From the NCBI GenBank assembly GCA_964431965.1, contig CAYSLU010000033.1:1-48678 (forward strand): a DNA stretch of 48,678 nucleotides. The letters are read 5' to 3'. This document shows positions 34,958-43,319 of this stretch, piece by piece. A program made the position numbers and the translations under genes. The notes beneath the pieces are model-generated. The model was given only the letters and a program-made list of their open reading frames with translations. It ran no database searches and was not told the DNA's origin. The first letter of the stretch is position 1; the number at the start of each line of letters is the position of its first letter. This DNA comes from CAYSLU01 sp964431965 (lineage in GTDB: Bacteria; Verrucomicrobiota; Kiritimatiellia; CAIKKV01; CAYSLU01).

Positions 34958-36334
34958 ATGGACAGAGTCACCAAAGTGGTCCGCGTGGTCTTCATCGGGG
35001 GAGGCAGCCAGAACTGGGCTCCCACCATCATCCGCGACATCGTCCTCAAGCCGGGCATGGAGGAGGTTGACTTCGATATCCGGCTGGTGGACCCGAGCGA
35101 CGACCGGGCCCGGGCGATCGAGGCGCTCTTCACGGCCAAGTTCTCCGAATGGAACGTCCGGCACGCCCGCGTCCGGCGAGTCGCCGATCCCGCGCGCGCG
35201 CTCGACGGCGCGCACTTCGTGATCATCGCCATTTCCACGGGCCGCCTGCCCGCCATGCGCCACGACATCGCGGTGCCGGAACGCTACGGCATCTACCACA
35301 CGGTCGGCGACACATCCGGGCCGGGCGGCTGGTCCCGCGCCCTGCGCAACATCCCGGTCTTCCGCGACTACGCCCGCCTCATCCGCCGACATGCGCCGGC
35401 CGCGTTCGTCCTGAACTACACCAACCCGATGGGCGCGCTCACCTGCACGCTGTCGCAGGAGCTCGGCTCCGGGCGTGTCGTGGGGCTGTGCCACGGCCTC
35501 TTCGAGTGCTACGACGTGCTGCGGGCCATCTTCGGCCTGAAGAGCGAGCGGTCGATCCAGGTCCGCTTCGCCGGCGTGAACCACTTCTTCTGGATTCTCG
35601 ATCTGCAGATCGACGGGCAGGACGGCTACGCCCTCCTGCGCCGCACGCTCAAGGGCCGCAGCCTCGGCGCCTTCATCAAGGGCACGCACCGCGACGCGAT
35701 GGGGTTCAGCTCCGACAAGTGGCTCACCAGCGAGCTGTTCGAGCACTACGGATACCTGCCCTATGTCGGCGACCGCCACACGTGCGAGTTCTTCGGCTCG
35801 TACCTCGCGAGCCCCGGGCTCATGCGCCGCTTCAAGCTGGTCCGCACCTCCGTCTCCGAGCGCGGGGCGCTCTACCGCAAGGCCGAGCGCCGGATCCGGC
35901 AGTGGACTCGCGGGCTGGATGCGGACTGGCCGCTCACGCAGACGCCCTCGCGCGAGACGGCGGCCGACATCATCCGCGCAGCCGCGTTCAACGAACGGTT
36001 CACCGACGTGGTCAACGTGGAGAATGAAGGGCAGATCGCGAACCTGCCGGCCGGGGCGGTTGTCGAGACGCTCGGGGAGATCGACGCGCGCGGCATCACG
36101 CCGCTGACCGCGGGCCCCCTCCCCGATGCCCTGCTGGCGCTGGTCCGCCCCCACGCGGACGTTCAGCTCCGCACCGTGGCCGCCGGGCTTTCGGGCGACC
36201 TCGACGCCGCTCTCCTGGCCCTGGCCGCCGATCCCGCGTGCGCGCACATGACCGTCAGTGACGTGAAGAAGATGGGTCTGGAGCTGTTGCGCGCCAACCG
36301 GCAGTATCTGCCGCAGTTCTTCAATCGTCCGTGA
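34958..36334 (+). CDS. Glycoside hydrolase family 4 (NAD/Mn-dependent)
   Basis: 458 residues, GGGAGG-type ribosome site. The Rossmann opening VRVVFIGGGSQNWAP, NYTNPMGA (~153-160), the metal ligand pair Cys178 in GLCHG and His209 in GVNHFFW, and GDRHTCEFF near 270 define GH4. These enzymes hydrolyse alpha- or beta-glycosides, often 6-phosphorylated or uronic, by NAD-dependent oxidation-elimination, and require Mn2+. They are cytoplasmic. The sequence pattern (alpha-galactosidase/alpha-glucuronidase-like) does not fix the substrate. Its position ahead of a heparinase-like gene, 12 bases apart, suggests degradation of unsaturated or uronate-containing oligosaccharides. Confidence 0.92.
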   Translation: MDRVTKVVRVVFIGGGSQNWAPTIIRDIVLKPGMEEVDFDIRLVDPSDDRARAIEALFTAKFSEWNVRHARVRRVADPARALDGAHFVIIAISTGRLPAMRHDIAVPERYGIYHTVGDTSGPGGWSRALRNIPVFRDYARLIRRHAPAAFVLNYTNPMGALTCTLSQELGSGRVVGLCHGLFECYDVLRAIFGLKSERSIQVRFAGVNHFFWILDLQIDGQDGYALLRRTLKGRSLGAFIKGTHRDAMGFSSDKWLTSELFEHYGYLPYVGDRHTCEFFGSYLASPGLMRRFKLVRTSVSERGALYRKAERRIRQWTRGLDADWPLTQTPSRETAADIIRAAAFNERFTDVVNVENEGQIANLPAGAVVETLGEIDARGITPLTAGPLPDALLALVRPHADVQLRTVAAGLSGDLDAALLALAADPACAHMTVSDVKKMGLELLRANRQYLPQFFNRP

Positions 36335-36346
36335 CGGGGAAAGCAC

Positions 36347-38419
36347 ATGACATCGACTCCTAAGCCCGCGCCAGCAACGGGAGCGCCCGAAGCGACAGAC
36401 CTGACCAGCCGGATCCGCCGGGCAGCCGAGCGGATGCAGTTGGTCCACCCGCTGCCCGATTCGCTGAGCGACATCGTCCGCCAGTCCGCCGATGCCGCTG
36501 TGGACGGCGTGGTGATCGCGCACTATCAGGGCGCGCACCGGCTCGCGATCGGCCGGCGCCAGATCGACTGGCTCAATCCGTCGTTTGTCGGAAATCAAAC
36601 CGCCCATTTCCTATGGCGGGCGGCGTTCATCCGGGACCTGGCGACCGCGTATCATGTTTCACGCGACGAGCGCTACGCCGAGGCGGCGCGCGATTACCTG
36701 TTCGAGTACATGGCCGCCTGGCCGACCGATGCGATCGGCGCAAACGCGGATGTCGACAGCACCCTCACGCTGTGCGGGCGCAATGCGGCTTGGACCACGA
36801 GCCTGTCCCTGCTGGTGGGCAGCCCGGCGTTCGACGCGGAGTTCGTGGCCCGGCTCGTGGCGTTCATCGCCGCGCAGTACGACTACCTTCGAAAGAACGT
36901 GAAGACCGGCATCAACTGGCGGGTCTTCGAAGCCCGGTCCCTGCTGCTCGGCAGCCTGTACCTGGCGTTCCTCGACCAGGCCGCCGACTGGCAGCGCCAC
37001 TCGGTCCGCATCCTGAACGACGCCTGGTTCCGGCAGTTCCTTCCCGACGGCGTCCATTACGAGCGGAACCCGATCTATCACACCGGCATGGCGGGCACGT
37101 TCCGCGACCTGTTCCGCCTCGGCCGGCAGATGCCCGAGCTGGGGCTGGTCATGACGCTCGACCGGCTGGCCTCGATGTACGACTTCGCGCTGGCCTGCGT
37201 AAAGCCGAACGGGTACATGTGCGGCCTCCACGACTCGCAGTCGGAGTTCAGCGGCCATCTGCGAGACGGGGTGCACACGACCTCCCACAAGGCCGTCGAC
37301 AACACCCGGACATGGGAGGAGTTCCGCCGCGAGTCGAACCTGCCGCTGGAGCGGCCGGCCACGAGCCAGGTCTTCCCGGATGCGGGCCTGGCGTTCATGC
37401 GTACCGGCTGGGACGAGGACGCCGGCTGGATGAGCTTCGACGGCACGCAGTGGGGCGGCGGCCACTGCCACCTCAGCCGCAATGCCATCCAGCTGCACGC
37501 CTTCCGCCAGAGCATGGTGATCGATCCGGGGTGGCTCAGCTACGAATCGAACGCCTGGGGGACCTATGGACGGTCCACACGCGCGCACAGCACCTGCAAC
37601 CTGGGCGGACGCAGCCAGTCCTCCACGAACCCCGGCCGCCTGGAGTGGCACGGCGCGCCAGGCTACGACGCGCTCCTCAGCGTGTACGAGGGCGGCTACT
37701 GGGACACCGAGCTGAAGTGGAACTTCACGCACGCCGGCGACGGCCTCTGGGCCCAGCACGCGCGGATCGTGTTCTGGGTGCAGGACCGCTTCGCCTTCGT
37801 GGCGGACAGCATGTTCCGCCTGCCCCAACACCCGGGCGATCCCGAAGCCGAGCGCCCGAGCTACGAGTGCGTCTGGCAGCTCGCGCCGGGTGCGCAGGTC
37901 GACCTCCAGCCGGAGCGCGATCGCGCCACGGCCCGATGGAAGGACGCCGGGCTGCTGCTGCTGACGCCCATCCGGCCAAAGGGCTCGCGCTACGAGATCC
38001 ATACCGGCGAGAAGGATCCGCTACGGGGCTGGGCACCCGGCGAGGGAGCCCATCATCCGGCGCCGCAGATCGTGCTCAACACTCCCCGGATGGAGCGGCC
38101 GCACGACTACTACGTCTCCGTGCTGACCCCGTTCAAGGGAGCGCAGGCGCCCGAGGTCGAGGTCGAGGCGAAGTCGCCCATGGGCCAGCTCGGATATGTC
38201 CGCCTCCGCTGGGCGGACGGAACGGAAGACGCCGTCTACTGGGGCTGCAACTTCAACCTGATGCTGGGGAAGCAGCCGGACTTCGAGACCGACTCGTCTC
38301 TCGTTCACCTGCGCAAGGACGCCGCCGGACGCGTGACGCGCGGATGCTGCGTGAACGGCACATACCTCGAGCCGTTCAGCCCGACGGCGCGCCACCGGCC
38401 GGACACGTTCACGTTCTGA
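36347..38419 (+). CDS. Heparinase II/III-like polysaccharide lyase
   Basis: 690 residues. The N-terminal (alpha/alpha) toroid (~60-360) contains NPSFVGNQTAHFLW, TLCGRNAAWTTSLS, NWRVFEARSLLLGSLY, GVHYERNPIYHTGM and the FRDLFRLGR helix. A C-terminal beta-sheet domain begins around 380 with WMSFDGTQWGGGHCHLSRN, the position where heparinases have the HxH.D signature. It lacks a signal peptide. It lies 12 bases after the GH4 gene and likely in one operon with it. It differs strongly from the heparinase-like gene at 16627-18753, so the genome has at least two subtypes. It probably cleaves an acidic glycan by beta-elimination. Catalytic Tyr/His are not assigned. Confidence 0.85.
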   Translation: MTSTPKPAPATGAPEATDLTSRIRRAAERMQLVHPLPDSLSDIVRQSADAAVDGVVIAHYQGAHRLAIGRRQIDWLNPSFVGNQTAHFLWRAAFIRDLATAYHVSRDERYAEAARDYLFEYMAAWPTDAIGANADVDSTLTLCGRNAAWTTSLSLLVGSPAFDAEFVARLVAFIAAQYDYLRKNVKTGINWRVFEARSLLLGSLYLAFLDQAADWQRHSVRILNDAWFRQFLPDGVHYERNPIYHTGMAGTFRDLFRLGRQMPELGLVMTLDRLASMYDFALACVKPNGYMCGLHDSQSEFSGHLRDGVHTTSHKAVDNTRTWEEFRRESNLPLERPATSQVFPDAGLAFMRTGWDEDAGWMSFDGTQWGGGHCHLSRNAIQLHAFRQSMVIDPGWLSYESNAWGTYGRSTRAHSTCNLGGRSQSSTNPGRLEWHGAPGYDALLSVYEGGYWDTELKWNFTHAGDGLWAQHARIVFWVQDRFAFVADSMFRLPQHPGDPEAERPSYECVWQLAPGAQVDLQPERDRATARWKDAGLLLLTPIRPKGSRYEIHTGEKDPLRGWAPGEGAHHPAPQIVLNTPRMERPHDYYVSVLTPFKGAQAPEVEVEAKSPMGQLGYVRLRWADGTEDAVYWGCNFNLMLGKQPDFETDSSLVHLRKDAAGRVTRGCCVNGTYLEPFSPTARHRPDTFTF

Positions 38420-38495
38420 GGTGCACCTGACCGCGGACAGCATCCTTCACTCCCGCAGAGGATCGATTTCGCCCGGAAGGCGGGTTTTCGGAGGC

Positions 38496-40424
38496 TCAAG
38501 AGTGCCGCTCACGTCCTGAGCCCGACTTCGGGTGGTGCTCGAAGGTCGATGCCTTCCGTGCCAGATGCATCACAAATCCACCGTTGACGCACATCGGTAC
38601 CGTCAGCACGTCCGCGCGATTGACCGCCTTGGTTTCGACCAGGGTCCGATGCAGGTCGTGCTGGCCGAGTGTCGGGCGCTGCCGCTGGGCGTCGAGCCAC
38701 TCGCAGGCGCCCTTGTCAGGAGCCGGCAGCGCCCCAATGGCCGCATCAAACGCACGCAGGTCGCCCATGTCATCCCGGTACAGCGTCGCGACATATTTCC
38801 CCCGGCCGAGGAAGGAGAGGTTCACCTTTGCGTTTCGGGGACGGCGGGCGCAGATGCCGCCGATAAACCAGTCTTTCCCTTTGCGGCGCGCCATGGTGAC
38901 GTGGCTCGCCGGATAGCCTTCCAGCAGGATGCCCTCGTCCCAGTCCGCCGGGAGCCTCGACAGGAAAGGCCTGCAGGGGTTTCGCAGGACGTGCTCCGCC
39001 CCCTCGCCGATGTGCTGAATGTAGCTGAGGAAGATGACGGCAAGTGCGGTCTGGTGGCAGTCGGTTGTGCCGGTCCGATACGTGTTGTACACGACCGGAG
39101 TGAAGTCCATCGGTCCCACGGCGTTCCGCGTGAAGGGCAGCGTGCAATGATGCGTAGCGTCAGGGCCGCCGGGCAGGTAGGTGGCGTAGCTCTGCAAGTA
39201 CTCGCCGCCCATGACGCCTTCCCGGGTAAGCACGTGCGGCCAGGTGCGTATTTCGCCTGCCGGCTTTGTCGCACCATGGAAGTTGAGCATCAGCCGATAG
39301 GTCGCAGCCATCTCGGCCAGCATATCGTACTGGGCCATGCGCTGCGCCTTGTCGGACTCAAAAAAGTCGATCTTCAGCCCCACGACGCCCCAGGAGGACC
39401 ATAGCTTCATCTTCGCGGCGGCGGTCGCGGCGTCACGCATGTCGGCAGAATGCTCCCAGATCCATATCCTCACGTTTCTGGCTGCCGCATATTGCACCAG
39501 CGCCGCGATGTCCACATGGCCCGGCCAGCCGCCATCCGCCAGATAGTAAGGGAACCCCATTTCCGATGCGTAATCTACGTATTCATAGATCCGCTTGGTG
39601 TCGGTCGTGGAGTTGTTCTCGGACATCCAACTCCAAGCGCAAATCCCGCCCTGAATGAATGAGGGATCGGCTACGATGGAGGGAGGATTGAGGTTTTCCA
39701 GCATGTTGGAGGAGACAATGCGGTCGAGCCCCCCCATCAGGATCGCACGCCATGGGGTCTTCACCGGATAGGTTGTCCGGATCGGATCCAGCAGATCGGG
39801 GGCCTTGGTCAGCTTCAGTTGCGCCGGATACTCCGGGCTTGCGACCAGATTACTGCCCCCATAGTCCCCGAACACGCCAGCCTCGGCATACAGAGCCCAG
39901 ACGCCATGTCCCGCATCGAGCAGGACCGGGAACGCAAGCGCGTTCTGGGCCAGCTCTTCCGTGGGGATCGGATGGTAGTTGTCTTCGTAGCTGAACAGCA
40001 GCTTCTGCCCATACACCTGTCCGGCCCCCGCAGGCACCGTGAAGGCCGTCATCTCATCCGCTACTTCCGCCTGTCCTGAACCCGGGACCACCAGGCGCAC
40101 CGCCACCCCGTCGTCATAGGCGCGCGCCTCGACGGTTAATGGATGTCCATCCTTGATGAAGTCCAGAGCCAGGACGTTGGCATGGTCGCGGCAGAGAGAC
40201 TTCTTGAACGCCGGGATGACATAGCGGTCATCGATGGAGCGGCGGGCTTCCTTGAGAAACACCAGCCCGTCCGTGAAGCTGCACTTGTCTGTGACAATAC
40301 CCACGGGAGATCGCGCACAGACGGGAACGCGATCCAGGAACGCTTCATGGAAGAGAGCCCCTGCCTTGACGGTCAATCTAAACAGGACGCAACGGCTCGG
40401 TGAGTACAGCTCATGCACGGACAT
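38496..40424 (-). CDS. Glycoside hydrolase family 97
   Basis: 642 residues, GGAGG ribosome site. Full GH97 layout: N-terminal beta-sandwich (~1-260; SPVGIVTDK, FTVPAGAGQV), a TIM barrel (~260-560) with FPYYLADGGWP, WEHSADMRD, GVVGLKIDFFESD, LNFHGATKPAGEIRTWP and TREGVMGGEY, and a C-terminal beta domain. Asp353 in GLKIDFF is in the position of the nucleophile of the retaining GH97 subgroup (alpha-galactosidase type); inverting alpha-glucosidases have Glu elsewhere. A retaining alpha-galactosidase-like activity is therefore favoured. Calcium-binding Glu residues are likely kept. No signal peptide is seen, although GH97 is usually periplasmic. The gene ends 76 bases from the convergent heparinase gene. 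Confidence 0.93.
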   Translation of the reverse strand: MSVHELYSPSRCVLFRLTVKAGALFHEAFLDRVPVCARSPVGIVTDKCSFTDGLVFLKEARRSIDDRYVIPAFKKSLCRDHANVLALDFIKDGHPLTVEARAYDDGVAVRLVVPGSGQAEVADEMTAFTVPAGAGQVYGQKLLFSYEDNYHPIPTEELAQNALAFPVLLDAGHGVWALYAEAGVFGDYGGSNLVASPEYPAQLKLTKAPDLLDPIRTTYPVKTPWRAILMGGLDRIVSSNMLENLNPPSIVADPSFIQGGICAWSWMSENNSTTDTKRIYEYVDYASEMGFPYYLADGGWPGHVDIAALVQYAAARNVRIWIWEHSADMRDAATAAAKMKLWSSWGVVGLKIDFFESDKAQRMAQYDMLAEMAATYRLMLNFHGATKPAGEIRTWPHVLTREGVMGGEYLQSYATYLPGGPDATHHCTLPFTRNAVGPMDFTPVVYNTYRTGTTDCHQTALAVIFLSYIQHIGEGAEHVLRNPCRPFLSRLPADWDEGILLEGYPASHVTMARRKGKDWFIGGICARRPRNAKVNLSFLGRGKYVATLYRDDMGDLRAFDAAIGALPAPDKGACEWLDAQRQRPTLGQHDLHRTLVETKAVNRADVLTVPMCVNGGFVMHLARKASTFEHHPKSGSGRERHS

Positions 40425-40728
40425 CGTTGGGCCTCCCGGAGTGCTGCCGGATCATCAAGACGATACCGCGAAGCAGCGGGAGTTCCTCCATGACGGGGGC
40501 CGGTCCCCATCGCGCGGTGCCGAGTTCCATGTCGCTACCTCGCGTCCAGCCTGCCGGCTGGATCGCCGCCGGAGCTGGCAGCCGATAGACCAGACTGCCG
40601 TGCGGCCGAAGCGTGTTGTGTTTCTTGCGCCAACGTTCCGTCAGCACCTCCAGCTCCGGCAGTGTATCGAACCACTCGCCGTTGAGGAACTCCGTTCGCA
40701 ACCGCCTGTTGTCCCCGAGAACGACCGG
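40411..40728 (-). pseudogene. IS3-family transposase fragment (C-terminal integrase core)
   Basis: The reading frame RTEFLNGEWFDTLPELEVL, then TERWRKKHNTLRPHGSLVYR and LPAPAAIQPAGW matches the very end of IS3-type OrfB/integrase-core transposases, including the last catalytic Glu helix region. Upstream of about 40728 the frame loses similarity and the rest of the transposase is missing. There are no visible terminal inverted repeats. It is a relic of a past insertion between the GH97 gene and the tandem paralogues, overlapping the GH97 start by a few bases. Confidence 0.75.
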
Positions 40729-40887
40729 AATACCGCGTCATCCAACGGGAATCACCACGGATGAGTTCCCTGACCATACGTGGCGCCGTAGAATGCACCC
40801 ACCTGATGGCGCCTTCCCGCCGCCGATACCCCCTTGACACCGCCAGACGACTGCAGGATGGTGGGCAGTGCTTACGACGGAGGTTGA

Positions 40888-43191
40888 ATGAGCGGGCTCA
40901 AGAGATTTGGAGGCGGCCTGTTCGACTTCGATTCGAAGGGAAGTAGCATCAACTGGGGACGCTGCTTCGTCTTGTTCGCCTTGCTGTCTGCCGTCGGGAC
41001 CTCGCTCGCGGCCGATACCCCGAACGCGTCGATTGGGCACAAGACCCTCCCCCAGGATCACCCATGCCAACAGGTCATTCGGAAGTACATGGACACGCTG
41101 ACGGAGCAGGACTTCGCGCACGGCGTGACGAATCGGTTGGATGAGCGGGCGGCCTGCGACCAAGACCCCGAGTATCTCTACCGCAACCACCTCTACACGC
41201 TCATGAGACAGCCGTTGGTGGGAAGCAAAGACAGCGTCCCCGCCATCCAGGCTCCGCCCGCTGGCTTTCTCCTTTCCAACATTGAGCGGACCAATGCGAT
41301 CTACCTCCCGCCCGTCTGGCCCGAGACGCTGATGTCCTTCGTCCAGTGGGACTATCCCGGCAATCCGTACCGGGACAGTCGCGCGCTCAAGCTCCGCGCG
41401 TTCGTCGGAGCCGTGGTGCAGATGACCATGTTCCTGAACGCCCACGAGAAGAACGGCCGCCAGGCACCGCCGCCCATCCGGACGCACTTGCACGGTTATC
41501 ACCCGGTGATCTGGGCGGCCCCGTATCCGGGCTTTAAGGACGCGTTGCCGCCCGAGGTGCAGCGGGCGTACGAGGCCTGCCTGAAACTGGCCGGGGAACG
41601 GATCCTGGCGTATCCGGCTCGCGGTGATACCTGCGAGACCGATCTGCTGGGGCCCCTCGGCCTGGTCTACATCAGCCGGGCGCTCAGCGACGCGGAGTTC
41701 ACCCGGAAGGTCGAGGCGTATGTCCGCCCGATCTTCACCGATGCTCGCTTCTTCCATCCCGCCGGCTACTGGGATGAACGTGGCGGAATTGACACCGGGT
41801 TCGGCGGCATGGCCAATCTCTATGCCGCCTGGATCGCGCTGATGACGGACTGGCCCTTTGCCAAAGAGGTCCTCGAGCGCGTCTATCGCCTCCGCGGACA
41901 CCTGATCTTGCCCGAGCCCGACGGCACGCTCACCGGCCCAAGCCACTTCAACTCGCGTTTGGGCAGCCCGGCTTCCAAAGATCAGTGGGACTATTGCCGG
42001 GACATCGCCGCCTCGATGCTCACCGACGAAGCCGCCTGGGTCATCAAGACGCCGACCACCGAGCAGCTGACCAAGGCGCCTGCCGCCCGCGCACGGAAGT
42101 TCAACATGGAACACCTCAGGGTCGTCGCCAAACCGCACCCGGACTTCTACACCGAAGAGGACCTGGCCGGGGCCAAGGGACGGCCGTGGACGCTGCGAAT
42201 CTGGATGACGTACCGGTTCCCGATCAGCGTCAATCCCAGCTACGAGTTCTACCGCCCGGGCGCCTTGGCCCACCGCCAGGAACTGGAGCAGGCCGACTCG
42301 CCGCTTCTGAAGTCGCCATTCCTGCGCGGCGAGACCTTCGTCCGCGCCTTCGAGAAGGATTTCGTCGTCACGCGTCAGCCGGGCTTCGCCGCCATCGTTC
42401 ACAGCGGACCCGTCGGCGTCCAGGCCCCCGACGACAAGAAGACGCCGTTTTCGGGGCGGATGGGGCTGGGCGGCGGGCAGCTCTCGGCGTTCTGGACGCC
42501 CCAGGCCGGCCCGGTCATCCTCGGCCTGCGCAGCGGCACGTCGCTTGACAAGTCCTACGATGTGCTCGACGCCTGGCGCACCTGGCCCATCCACGCCATC
42601 AGCGGGGCCACGTCCGACGGCAAGGTCTTCACCTCCGCCCGCATCGCGCGGCCCGAGGTGGTCACCGACGTCACGTCCGATGGCGCCACGGTGAAGGTCG
42701 GCGGCCCGCTCGTCGCGATGAAGATCCCCAGGATGTACGACGACGCGCTCGAAGGCGTCATCGACTACACCCGCACGTTCACGATCGACAACAAGGGCGT
42801 ACACGTCGAGACCAAGGTCAACGGCGATGGCAAAGACAACCTGGCCGAGTTATACGAGACCCTGCCGGTGTACCTGGGCACCGGGCAGGACCAGAAGCTC
42901 CACGCGAATGTGAGAATCGACTTCCAGACAGGCGGCCAGTGGGGCTTGGCCACGGAGCAACTGGCGAGCGTGAAGGCGATCCGGATTACCCGCTTCGGCG
43001 GGGGCGTCACCGTGACCTTCGATACACCGCGCCGCGTCAAACTCGCACCTGCTGATTGGACGGACAATTGGTTGAACAAGTATGCCGCCTGCCGCAATGT
43101 CATGATTGATTTGCTGGACGGCGCCGACATGGCCGTAAGCTCGCAGGGAGAAAGAGCTGTCCGTTACAGGATCGCGCCGTCATCCAAGTGA
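40888..43191 (+). CDS. Secreted protein of the unnamed large family (paralogue 2 of 3)
   Basis: 767 residues with GGAGG before the ATG and a signal peptide (WGRCFVLFALLSAVGTSLAAD, from residue ~23). It is very close to the next gene throughout, with long identical stretches (LMRQPLVG, WPETLMSFVQWDYPGNPYR, GLVYISRA, YWDERGGIDTGFGG, LPEPDG), and more distantly related to the protein at 7896-9995. The N-terminal ~400 residues look helical, the rest beta-rich, with LSAFWTPQAGPVILGLRSG, TWPIHAISG, KVFTSARIARPEVV and a last IRITRFGGGVTVTFDTPRRV part. Function is unknown, with possible polysaccharide degradation. The stop is 128 bases before the start of the paralogue. Confidence 0.75.
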   Translation: MSGLKRFGGGLFDFDSKGSSINWGRCFVLFALLSAVGTSLAADTPNASIGHKTLPQDHPCQQVIRKYMDTLTEQDFAHGVTNRLDERAACDQDPEYLYRNHLYTLMRQPLVGSKDSVPAIQAPPAGFLLSNIERTNAIYLPPVWPETLMSFVQWDYPGNPYRDSRALKLRAFVGAVVQMTMFLNAHEKNGRQAPPPIRTHLHGYHPVIWAAPYPGFKDALPPEVQRAYEACLKLAGERILAYPARGDTCETDLLGPLGLVYISRALSDAEFTRKVEAYVRPIFTDARFFHPAGYWDERGGIDTGFGGMANLYAAWIALMTDWPFAKEVLERVYRLRGHLILPEPDGTLTGPSHFNSRLGSPASKDQWDYCRDIAASMLTDEAAWVIKTPTTEQLTKAPAARARKFNMEHLRVVAKPHPDFYTEEDLAGAKGRPWTLRIWMTYRFPISVNPSYEFYRPGALAHRQELEQADSPLLKSPFLRGETFVRAFEKDFVVTRQPGFAAIVHSGPVGVQAPDDKKTPFSGRMGLGGGQLSAFWTPQAGPVILGLRSGTSLDKSYDVLDAWRTWPIHAISGATSDGKVFTSARIARPEVVTDVTSDGATVKVGGPLVAMKIPRMYDDALEGVIDYTRTFTIDNKGVHVETKVNGDGKDNLAELYETLPVYLGTGQDQKLHANVRIDFQTGGQWGLATEQLASVKAIRITRFGGGVTVTFDTPRRVKLAPADWTDNWLNKYAACRNVMIDLLDGADMAVSSQGERAVRYRIAPSSK

Positions 43192-43319
43192 GAACGCAGA
43201 TGGACACAGACAAATTGAGCACACTCCCTGCCGGCTCCGCGATCCGAGGCAAGAATGGCGGGACTTTATCAGTCCATCGGTGTTTAGTGTTCAACGTCGT
43301 GACCAGGAAAGGAATCGCT

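Noticed and set aside
34469..36607. 712-codon minus-strand open frame across the GH4 gene
   Set aside because: GH4 motifs on the plus strand are decisive; the minus frame is compositional.
38470..38485. Possible terminator between the heparinase and GH97 genes (CGCCCGGAAGGCGGGTTTT)
   Set aside because: The stem has only about four good pairs despite the T run, too weak to call.
40738..42804. 688-codon minus-strand open frame
   Set aside because: Shadow of paralogue 2, which has a signal peptide and full-length homology to its neighbour.
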